Shown here: piece by piece, positions 36,542 through 43,314 of the stretch | Layout: the number at the start of each line of letters is the position of its first letter | How positions within the stretch are numbered: position 1 is the first letter of the stretch | DNA from: Bacillota bacterium | Lineage (GTDB): Bacteria > Bacillota > Clostridia > Christensenellales > Borkfalkiaceae | NCBI GenBank assembly: GCA_019423125.1 | Contig: JAHZBZ010000003.1 | Span: 124,001 to 188,000 of the forward strand | DNA length: 64,000 nucleotides | Direction: 5' to 3' | Notes under the pieces: generated by a model | The model's input: only the letters and a program-made list of their open reading frames with translations | The model's database searches: none | What the model was told of the DNA's origin: nothing | Position numbers and translations under genes: made by a program

Positions 36542-37803
36542 ACAGGCAGGAGGGGACGGGCCTGAGCGAGCGCCGCTTTGCGCGCATCCTCAGCCTGATC
36601 ATCGTCATTCTGCTCGGCGTCGTGTGCGTGTACGTCGTCCTGCTCGCGCTGGACCGCGACGTGCGCACGGTGTTTTTCTCCATCCCCGTCGCGGTGGCGC
36701 TGCTCGTCTCCATGATCGTCAAGGTGTTCGCCCTTCACTCTTTTAACGCGAAGATCGCCTGTTATGTGATAGACAGCGTCCTGCTCGTCTTGCTCAACTT
36801 CTTTTCGGGCTGGACGGTCTCGGTGAATTACACGACTTACTGCTATCTCGTCTACGTCATCGTGCTCTCGGAGTTCTACCTCTCGGCGCCCCGCCTGCGC
36901 GACAACCTGATCATGTTCTGCGTCAACTTTGCGGCATACACGGCGCTGTACGTCATCATCGCGCTTTACAACCGCGAGCTCGCCTCGGCGTTTGACATCT
37001 CCTCGCAGTTCTTCCTCGCCTTTATCGTCATGGTCCTGCATTTCGTCATCTGCAATTTCGCGACGACGGTCTACCGCAAGAACAGGCAGATCGAGGAAAA
37101 CCTCGAAAAGCTCGAGGAGAGCCGCAACGAGCTCCTCCGCGCCTACGACAAGCTGGAGGAGGCGACGGTCATCGAGGAGCGCAACCGCATCGCAAAGGAG
37201 ATCCACGACACGGCGGGACATTCGCTGACAACCGTCATTATGCAGACGGAGGCGGCAAAGCTCGCGCTCGGCAAGGACGAAGAGCGCGCGCGCCGCTGTG
37301 TGGAGGCGGCAAATCTGCAGGCGAAGAACTGTCTGGACGAGCTCCGTCTGTCCGTGCACCTGCTCTCGGGCAAGCGCGAGAACGTCTCTTTCAAGGAATA
37401 TCTCGAAAATATCCTCGGCGAGACGGCGGAGGGCACTTCCTTCACCGTCCGAAGCAAGATCGACGACGTGTCTCTGACAGACGAGGCGGAGCGCTTCGTC
37501 AGCAACACCTTGCGCGAGGGCATCTCCAACGGCGTCCGTCACGGCGGGAGCACCGCCTTTTTCTTCGAGCTCAAGGACATGGGCAACTTCGTCGAGTTTT
37601 TGCTCTCGGACAACGGCAGGGGTGCGGATATGGCGAGCTTCAAAGAGGGGTTCGGCCTCTCGCACATGCGCGCCAAGGCGGAGGCGCTGGGCGGCATGCT
37701 TCAGTTTTCAAGCGAGGAAGGGGAAGGCTTTGAGATCCGTCTCAGCCTGCCCGGTTCGCTCAAGGCGGACCCGGAAACGCAGACATATAAGGAGGAGCCA
37801 TGA
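36538..37803 (+). CDS. Sensor histidine kinase, DesK/NarL type
   Basis: The 421-residue protein has six N-terminal TM helices (within about 15-178) with very short loops, so the signal may come from the membrane itself. A coiled coil (about 180-212), a HisKA_3 dimerisation helix with phospho-accepting His223 in AKEIHDTAGHSL, and an HATPase domain (NGVRHGG, DNGRGADM, GFGLSHMRAKAEALGG) follow. This is the layout of DesK/LiaS kinases that sense membrane or envelope state. It overlaps gltX and its response regulator by 4 bases each. Confidence 0.9.
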   Translation: MNRQEGTGLSERRFARILSLIIVILLGVVCVYVVLLALDRDVRTVFFSIPVAVALLVSMIVKVFALHSFNAKIACYVIDSVLLVLLNFFSGWTVSVNYTTYCYLVYVIVLSEFYLSAPRLRDNLIMFCVNFAAYTALYVIIALYNRELASAFDISSQFFLAFIVMVLHFVICNFATTVYRKNRQIEENLEKLEESRNELLRAYDKLEEATVIEERNRIAKEIHDTAGHSLTTVIMQTEAAKLALGKDEERARRCVEAANLQAKNCLDELRLSVHLLSGKRENVSFKEYLENILGETAEGTSFTVRSKIDDVSLTDEAERFVSNTLREGISNGVRHGGSTAFFFELKDMGNFVEFLLSDNGRGADMASFKEGFGLSHMRAKAEALGGMLQFSSEEGEGFEIRLSLPGSLKADPETQTYKEEP

Positions 37804-38450
37804 AGATCAAAGTGATGATCGTGGACGATCAGGTGATCCTCTCGGAGGGGATACGCAGCATCCTTTCCTCTTCGGACGCGCTGGAGGTCATCGCGACCTG
37901 CGAGGACGGCCAACAGGCTTTGGATGTGATGCAGGCGGGCAAGGTGCCCGACGTGGTCCTGCTCGACATCCGCATGCCGAACATGAACGGCGTCGTCACG
38001 ACGGGGGAGATCCGCAAGCGCTTCCCCGCCGTAAAGGTGCTCATTCTGACTACCTTTGACGACAGCGACTACATACTCAGCGCGCTCAACAACGGCGCGT
38101 GCGGCTATCTTCTCAAGGACATCGGCGCGGACGCGCTCATCGAGGCGATCGAGAATGCCTACGCGGGGGACACCATCCTGCCCGCGAAGATCGCGCGCAA
38201 GATCACCGACGCCGCGAAGATGGTCACCAACGACCGCGAGATACGGCTTCGCCGCGCTTTCTCTCTCTCGGACAGGGAGGTGGAGATCGCGCTCATGCTC
38301 TTCGAGGGGTTCAACAACCGCCAGATCGCCTCGGCGCTCAACCTCTCGGACGGCACCGCGCGCAATTACATCAGCGCTATTTATCTGAAGCTCGGCTGTG
38401 ACGGCAGGGCGGAAGCGATCGCGAAGATGCGCGAAACGCTCGGAAACTGA
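37800..38450 (+). CDS. Response regulator, NarL/LuxR family
   Basis: A 216-residue partner of the adjacent kinase. The receiver domain has acidic pocket Asp9/Asp10, phospho-acceptor Asp56 in VVLLDIRMPNMNG, a Thr switch in LTTFDD and Lys in GYLLKDIG. The C-terminal GerE-type HTH (about 150-212) reads LSDREVEIALMLFEGF then NRQIASALNLSDGTARNYIS. Targets are unknown; a few genes nearby encode envelope functions. Overlaps the kinase by ATGA, a fixed pair. Confidence 0.93.
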   Translation: MKIKVMIVDDQVILSEGIRSILSSSDALEVIATCEDGQQALDVMQAGKVPDVVLLDIRMPNMNGVVTTGEIRKRFPAVKVLILTTFDDSDYILSALNNGACGYLLKDIGADALIEAIENAYAGDTILPAKIARKITDAAKMVTNDREIRLRRAFSLSDREVEIALMLFEGFNNRQIASALNLSDGTARNYISAIYLKLGCDGRAEAIAKMRETLGN

Positions 38451-38460
38451 GGAAAAAACC

Positions 38461-39144
38461 ATGGAAGAGAAAAAAGGGCTTGTCTGCGAGGCGTGCGGCG
38501 GCACCCTGCGCCTTTCGGAAGGGGGCGGGCGCGCCGTCTGTCCCTATTGCGGGCGGGTGTACGATCTGGAAAAACGCGAAGAGGCGGGGCCTTGCGGCTT
38601 CGTCGAGAGCCTGCGCAGGCGCGCGGGGGTGGTCGCGGCAAACTTCGGGCTGGCGCAGGGCCGCGCGGCGTCGGATTCCTTCGACGGCGACGAACGGGCG
38701 GCGGAGCGCCGCCTTCTCGCGAATGCCGCGGTCAAAGACGGCGTTCTGAAGCGCTACCGCGCGCGGGAAGCGGGGGAATACGCCCGCATCCCCGACGAGA
38801 TCGTGCGCGTCGCGCGCCGCGCCGCGTATAAGGACAAACTGCTCGGCAGGCTTTCCGTCGCGCCGCAGGTGAAAGAGCTGGGCGCAAAGTGCTTTTCCCG
38901 CTGTGCGTCGCTGACCTCTCTGCGGCTGGAGGGGTGTGAAAAGCTGGGTGCGCGCGCGTTCGCAAAGTGCGAGGCGCTGCGCGAGGTGACCATCGCGCGG
39001 CACATCCCCGAGACGGGCAAAAAGGTGTTTGCGGGCTGCAAGCACATCTCGCGGGTCATCCTCCCGCGCAGCATGGAGCCGCGCATCTCACGCCTGTTCG
39101 GCATTCTGGCAAAATTCCGCATCGAATTTGTGTTCATGGACTGA
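38461..39144 (+). CDS. Zinc-ribbon protein with BspA-like leucine-rich repeats, 227 aa
   Basis: Residues 9-30 hold CEACGG and CPYCGR, a four-Cys zinc ribbon. The C-terminal half (about 135-215) has three short leucine-rich repeats of the BspA/LRR_5 kind: ELGAKCFSRCASLTSLRLEGC, KLGARAFAKCEALREVTI and KKVFAGCKHISRVILP in turn. The combination suggests a cytoplasmic binding protein; function is unknown. It follows the response regulator after 10 bp with TGAGGA as ribosome binding site and is closed by a terminator. Confidence 0.75.
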   Translation: MEEKKGLVCEACGGTLRLSEGGGRAVCPYCGRVYDLEKREEAGPCGFVESLRRRAGVVAANFGLAQGRAASDSFDGDERAAERRLLANAAVKDGVLKRYRAREAGEYARIPDEIVRVARRAAYKDKLLGRLSVAPQVKELGAKCFSRCASLTSLRLEGCEKLGARAFAKCEALREVTIARHIPETGKKVFAGCKHISRVILPRSMEPRISRLFGILAKFRIEFVFMD

Positions 39145-39150
39145 ACGCAT

Positions 39151-39190
39151 GCGCCCGCGCGCATCCGTGCGCGGGCGCCGCCGTTTTCGC
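39151..39190 (+). terminator. Intrinsic terminator
   Basis: GCGCCCGCGCGC pairs with GCGCGGGCGC (39151-39177) and is followed by CCGTTTTC; a longer T-run occurs near 39218. Confidence 0.7.
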
Positions 39191-39378
39191 CCGCGCGGGC
39201 GCCTCTGCGCGCGCCTTTTTTTGCGCGGAGCCGTCCCGCACAATACCCGCTTTTTTCGCCATGATATGCGCTGAAGCGCATTTTTCCCCCGCAAAAAGGG
39301 GAGATCTTTGTCGGATGCGAAAATGCGCATCTTTTTTTGATAAATTTCCGCGCCCGCGCGGGAATTTATATTTTGGCC

Positions 39379-39416
39379 TCTTATGTCTTGACACCTGTAT
39401 ATTTTTTGTGTATAGT
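39379..39416 (+). promoter_or_regulatory. Promoter of the NAD operon with a candidate NiaR operator
   Basis: TTGACA (39388-39393), a 17-bp spacer and TATAGT (39411-39416). The -35 is embedded in the inverted repeat TGTC-TT-GACA (39384-39393), with GACAC and GTGT also spaced across the promoter. Because niaR is the last gene of this operon, the palindrome is the natural candidate for its operator; that assignment is inference. Confidence 0.75.
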
Positions 39417-39448
39417 ATGCGTGAAGAAAGAAAAGGAAAGAGGACGGA

Positions 39449-40345
39449 ATGGACACACAGAAGCTGAAAAATTTAAAAGAGCGGGCGAATGCGGTCATCC
39501 TCGCGCATTATTACGTGGACGAGAAGGTGCAGCGGCTGGCGGACTACGTGGGGGATTCCTACTATCTCGCCAAGGTCGCGGCAAAGACGGACAGGAGCAC
39601 CATCGTGTTCTGCGGCGTCCGCTTCATGGGCGAGAGCGCGAAGATCCTCAACCCCGACAGGCGCGTCCTTCTGCCCGCGCCGCAGGCGGACTGCCCGATG
39701 GCGCACATGGCGAAGGAGAATGAGATCGCGCGCCTGCGCCGCGAGATCCCCGACCTCGCCGTCGTCTGTTACATCAATTCCACCGCGCGGCTCAAGAGCT
39801 GTTCGGACGTGTGCGTCACCTCCTCCAACGCGGTGCGCATCGTCTCCGCGCTCCCCAACAGGAACATTCTGTTCATTCCCGACGAAAACCTCGGGAGCTT
39901 TGTCGCCGCGCAGGTGCCCGACAAGAAATTTTATTTTTCGGGCGGCTACTGCCCCGTGCACGCGCAGCTGCTCCCCGCAGACGTCGAGGCGGAAAAGCGC
40001 GCGCATCCCGCGGCGCGCGTGCTCACTCATCCCGAATGCAAGGAGGGGGTGCGCGCCCTCTCCGACTTCATCGGGAGCACGTCGGAGATCATAGACTATG
40101 CAAAAAAGAGCGAGGCGGGGGAGTTCGTCCTCTGCACCGAGCCGGGCGTTCTGTACGAACTGCAGCGGCAGTGCCCCGCAAAGCGCTTCTATCCCGTGAC
40201 GCCCGTCTGTGCGGACATGCGCGCGATCACGGAGGAGAACCTGCTCTCCTGCCTGGAGACGGGCGCGGGCGAAGTGGTGCTGGACGAATCGGAAGCCGCG
40301 GCGGCGAGAAGGCCGCTGGAGCGCATGCTTGAGCTCGCAAAGTGA
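39449..40345 (+). CDS. nadA: Quinolinate synthase
   Basis: NadA condenses iminoaspartate with dihydroxyacetone phosphate to quinolinate using a [4Fe-4S] cluster. The 298-residue product has AVILAHYYVDEKVQ and DYVGDSYYLAKVA near the start, and the Cys residues expected as ligands appear in SCSDVCVTSSNA, the FSGGYCPVHA region and VTPVCADM near the end. AGAGGACGGA leads into the ATG. It is the first gene of nadA-nadB-nadC-niaR. Confidence 0.95.
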   Translation: MDTQKLKNLKERANAVILAHYYVDEKVQRLADYVGDSYYLAKVAAKTDRSTIVFCGVRFMGESAKILNPDRRVLLPAPQADCPMAHMAKENEIARLRREIPDLAVVCYINSTARLKSCSDVCVTSSNAVRIVSALPNRNILFIPDENLGSFVAAQVPDKKFYFSGGYCPVHAQLLPADVEAEKRAHPAARVLTHPECKEGVRALSDFIGSTSEIIDYAKKSEAGEFVLCTEPGVLYELQRQCPAKRFYPVTPVCADMRAITEENLLSCLETGAGEVVLDESEAAAARRPLERMLELAK

Positions 40346-40357
40346 GGGAATGAGATT

Positions 40358-41665
40358 ATGCCGGAAGACAAGATCAAAACGGACGTCCTCATCGCGGGGA
40401 CGGGCGTGGCGGGGCTGTGCTGTGCGCTCAACCTGCCCGCGGACATGCGCGTGCTCATGCTGAGCAAGGCGAAGGCGGACGAGAGCGACTCCTTCCTCGC
40501 GCAGGGCGGCATCTGCATGCTGCGCGGCGAGGAGGATTTCGCCGCTTATTTTGAAGACACCATGCGCGCGGGGCACTACGAGAACGACCCCGACGCGGTG
40601 CGGCTGATGCTCGCGAGCTCGCAGGACATGATCTCCGAGCTGGTGGAAAACGGGGTGCAGTTCGCGCGCGACGGCGAGGGGAACTTCCGCTTCACGCGCG
40701 AGGGCGGGCATTCGCGCCCGCGCATCCTCTTTCACGACGACGTGACGGGCAGGGAGATCACGAGCAAGCTCCTCGCCCGCGTTCGCGAGCGCAAGAACGT
40801 GCGCATCCTCGAACAGGCGGAGCTCGTCGATCTGATCTGCACGCGCGGCCGCGGCGGCGTGTGCGGCGGCGGGATGGTGCGCTCGGTCGCGGACGGGCGG
40901 CTGACGGACGTGTATGCGAAGTTCACCCTGCTCGCGACGGGCGGCGTCGGCGGGCTTTTCGAGAACTCCACCAACTACCGCCATCTCACGGGCGACGCGC
41001 TCGCGATCGCGATGAAAAACGGGGTAGAGGTGGAGCACCTCAACTATGTGCAGATCCACCCGACCACCTTTTATTCGGAAAAACACGGGCGGAGGTTCCT
41101 CATCTCCGAATCGGTGCGCGGCGAGGGCGCCGTGCTGTTGGACAAGAACGGCGAGCGCTTCTGCAACGAGCTGCTGCCCCGCGACATCGTGACGGGCGAG
41201 ATCCGCGCGCAGATGAAGAAGGACGGCACGAAGCACGTCTGGCTGGACATGCGCCCCGTCGGGGAAGCGACCGTCTGCGAGCACTTCCCGACCATCCGCG
41301 CCCGCTGTCTGAAAGAGGGATACGACGTGCTCGAAGAGCCCATCCCCGTCGTGCCCGCCCAGCATTATTTCATGGGCGGCATCAAGGTGGACCTGGACGG
41401 CAACACGAGCATGGACAGGCTGTACGCGGCGGGCGAGACCGCCTGCAACGGCGTGCACGGAAAGAACAGGCTCGCGAGCAATTCCCTGCTCGAAAGCCTG
41501 ATCTGGGCAAAGCGCGCGGCGGCGGAAATGGCGCGGCGCAGGGGAGAGTACGACGCGGAAGTGACCGCCCCCGATCACGGGGCTTACGAAAACTATCGCG
41601 CGCTCAAACAGGAATATGCAAAGATGATCCGCGAAGAGGCGGAGAGGGAGGAATGTTTTGATTGA
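40358..41665 (+). CDS. nadB: L-aspartate oxidase
   Basis: NadB oxidises aspartate to iminoaspartate for NadA. The 435-residue flavoprotein has the FAD-binding DVLIAGTGVAGLCCALNLP (about 8-26), QGGICMLRGEEDF (about 50), the RVLFHDDVTG-like region, TGGVGGLFENSTN and the C-terminal substrate loop MDRLYAAGETACNGVHGKNRLASNSLLE (in parts). Slightly shorter than the 500-540 of many homologues because the C-terminal helical tail is reduced. Overlaps nadC by 8 bases. Confidence 0.94.
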   Translation: MPEDKIKTDVLIAGTGVAGLCCALNLPADMRVLMLSKAKADESDSFLAQGGICMLRGEEDFAAYFEDTMRAGHYENDPDAVRLMLASSQDMISELVENGVQFARDGEGNFRFTREGGHSRPRILFHDDVTGREITSKLLARVRERKNVRILEQAELVDLICTRGRGGVCGGGMVRSVADGRLTDVYAKFTLLATGGVGGLFENSTNYRHLTGDALAIAMKNGVEVEHLNYVQIHPTTFYSEKHGRRFLISESVRGEGAVLLDKNGERFCNELLPRDIVTGEIRAQMKKDGTKHVWLDMRPVGEATVCEHFPTIRARCLKEGYDVLEEPIPVVPAQHYFMGGIKVDLDGNTSMDRLYAAGETACNGVHGKNRLASNSLLESLIWAKRAAAEMARRRGEYDAEVTAPDHGAYENYRALKQEYAKMIREEAEREECFD

Positions 41666-42515
41666 CGAAGTGACGATGTGCATCCGCGCGGACGAGCTCA
41701 TCCGCTCCGCGCTTGCCGAGGACGTTTCCAACGAAGACGTCTCCACCAACTGCGTGCTCTCCGCGCGCACGGAAGGGGAGGCGGAACTGCTCTGCAAACA
41801 GAGCGGGGTCATCGCGGGTCTTCCCGTGTTCGCGCGCGTGTTCGCGCTTCTGGACGAGCGCACGCAGGTGACCTTTTACGCCAAGGACGGCGATGCCGTT
41901 CAGAAGGGGCAAAAGCTCGCGACGGTGCGCGGCGACATGCGCGCCATCCTCACGGGCGAACGCACGGCGCTCAATTTCCTGCAGCGCATGAGCGGGATCG
42001 CGACGTATACCGCCGAAATGGCGAAGCTGCTCGAGGGCAGCGGGCTCAGACTTGTCGACACGCGCAAGACGACGCCGAACATGCGCCTTTTCGAGAAATA
42101 CGCGGTGCGCGTGGGGGGCGGCGGCAACCACCGCTACAACCTCTCGGACGCCGTTCTGCTCAAAGACAACCACATCGGCGCGGCGGGCGGCGTCGCGCAG
42201 GCGATCGCGCGCGCCAGGGCATACGCGCCCTTCACGATGAAGATCGAGGTGGAGACGGAGACGCTCGCCATGGTGGACGAGGCGGTCGCCGCGGGCGCGG
42301 ACATCATCATGCTCGACAACATGACGGAAGAGGAGATGCGCGAGGCGGTGCGCCGCATCGGCGGGCGCGCGCTCGTGGAGATCTCGGGCAACGTGACGCG
42401 CGAGAACGTGAAAAAGCTCAGGGGCATCGGCGCGGACGTCGTTTCCTGCGGCGCGCTGACCCATTCGGCGCCCATCCTCGACGTGTCGCTGAAAAACCTG
42501 CATCCCGTGGGCTGA
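41658..42515 (+). CDS. nadC: Nicotinate-nucleotide pyrophosphorylase
   Basis: NadC converts quinolinate and PRPP to nicotinate mononucleotide. The 285-residue product shows FLQRMSGIATYT, VDTRKTTPNMRLFEKYAVRVGG and GNHRYNLSDAVLLKDNHI in the expected order, then EVETETLAM and DIIMLDNMT. The start is TTG 41658, 5 bases after GGAGGA; ATG 41676 is a possible alternative. Translation is coupled to nadB by an 8-base overlap. Confidence 0.94.
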   Translation: MIDEVTMCIRADELIRSALAEDVSNEDVSTNCVLSARTEGEAELLCKQSGVIAGLPVFARVFALLDERTQVTFYAKDGDAVQKGQKLATVRGDMRAILTGERTALNFLQRMSGIATYTAEMAKLLEGSGLRLVDTRKTTPNMRLFEKYAVRVGGGGNHRYNLSDAVLLKDNHIGAAGGVAQAIARARAYAPFTMKIEVETETLAMVDEAVAAGADIIMLDNMTEEEMREAVRRIGGRALVEISGNVTRENVKKLRGIGADVVSCGALTHSAPILDVSLKNLHPVG

Positions 42516-42523
42516 GGTGTGCG

Positions 42524-43030
42524 ATGAACGGTGAACAGCGGCGCAGGGAGATCGCGGGGATGTTGGGAGCGCAGCCCCTCTCCGCGGCGAGTCTTGCGGA
42601 CAAATTCGGCGTGAGCCGACAGGTGATCGTGCAGGACGTCGCCCTGCTCCGCGCCGAGGGAGCGCAGATCATCGCGACAAACCGCGGCTACATTGCCGCG
42701 GCGGCGCCGCGCGCCGAGCGGGTGTTCAAGGCGCGCCACACCGACGCGCAGGTGCTCGAAGAGCTGTATCTGATCGTGGACGCGGGCGGGTGCGTGGAGG
42801 ACGTGTTCGTCTGGCACAAGGTTTACGGCAAGATCAGCGCGCACATGGGCATCGACTCGCGGCGCAAGGCGGAGCAGTTCATGGAGAAGATCCGAAGCGG
42901 CGTATCCACCCCGCTCAAAAACATCACGGGCGATTATCACTATCACACCGTCAGCGCGGACAGCGAGCGCACGCTGGACGAGATCGGAGAACTTCTGCGC
43001 GCGCGCGGATTTCTCGCGGCGGGAGATTGA
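42524..43030 (+). CDS. niaR: NiaR (YrxA) niacin-responsive transcriptional repressor
   Basis: A 168-residue protein with an N-terminal HTH_11 domain (about 5-58, with LADKFGVSRQVIVQDVALLRAEG in parts) and a C-terminal 3H domain. His72, Glu80, His139 and His141 keep the exact spacing of the metal ligands I recall for the Thermotoga homologue (79, 87, 146, 148). NiaR represses NAD synthesis or niacin uptake genes when niacin is plentiful. Being the last gene of nadABC, it should autoregulate. Starts 8 bp after nadC; the ribosome binding site GAGGTG is modest. Confidence 0.93.
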   Translation: MNGEQRRREIAGMLGAQPLSAASLADKFGVSRQVIVQDVALLRAEGAQIIATNRGYIAAAAPRAERVFKARHTDAQVLEELYLIVDAGGCVEDVFVWHKVYGKISAHMGIDSRRKAEQFMEKIRSGVSTPLKNITGDYHYHTVSADSERTLDEIGELLRARGFLAAGD

Positions 43031-43058
43031 AAAAATGGCATTTTGTGCCGAAAATCGC

Positions 43059-43087
43059 TTGACTTCTCTTTTATTTTTTCCTATACT
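43059..43087 (+). promoter_or_regulatory. Promoter of the manganese riboswitch transcript
   Basis: TTGACT (43059-43064), a 17-bp T-rich spacer and TATACT (43082-43087). Transcription should start near 43094, right before the aptamer. Confidence 0.88.
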
Positions 43088-43093
43088 GAAAAG

Positions 43094-43282
43094 GTAACTC
43101 AACAGAAACGTTGGGGGAGTAGCAGGCGCGGCAATGCCGCGTGGCAAGCCTTCATCCCGTGCCTTTCCGGCACAGGCTTTTGTCTTAAACAGCGAGACCC
43201 ATACGAACCGCCCGTGCGCGTTTTGTATGGCCTCATTCCGTCTATTTTGACCGCACACGAGCGATTTGTGTGCGGTTTTTTA
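43094..43282 (+). ncRNA. yybP-ykoY manganese riboswitch with terminator platform
   Basis: The leader contains the two hallmark loops of this class: GGGGAGTAGC (43114-43123) and CCATACGAA (43199-43207), the latter closed by GTATGG (43225-43230), as in lactococcal yybP. Between them are a GC-rich variable arm (GCGCGGCAATGCCGCG near 43126) and a GTGCC/GGCAC arm near 43159. The expression platform is a terminator, CCGCACAC (43251-43258) pairing with GTGTGCGG (43268-43275), followed by six Ts. In this class Mn2+ binding usually turns expression on. It precedes a P-type ATPase, consistent with Mn2+ (or Ca2+) export. Confidence 0.9.
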
Positions 43283-43314
43283 TATGTCTGTAAAATCGCG
43301 CGGAGGTAATTGTT

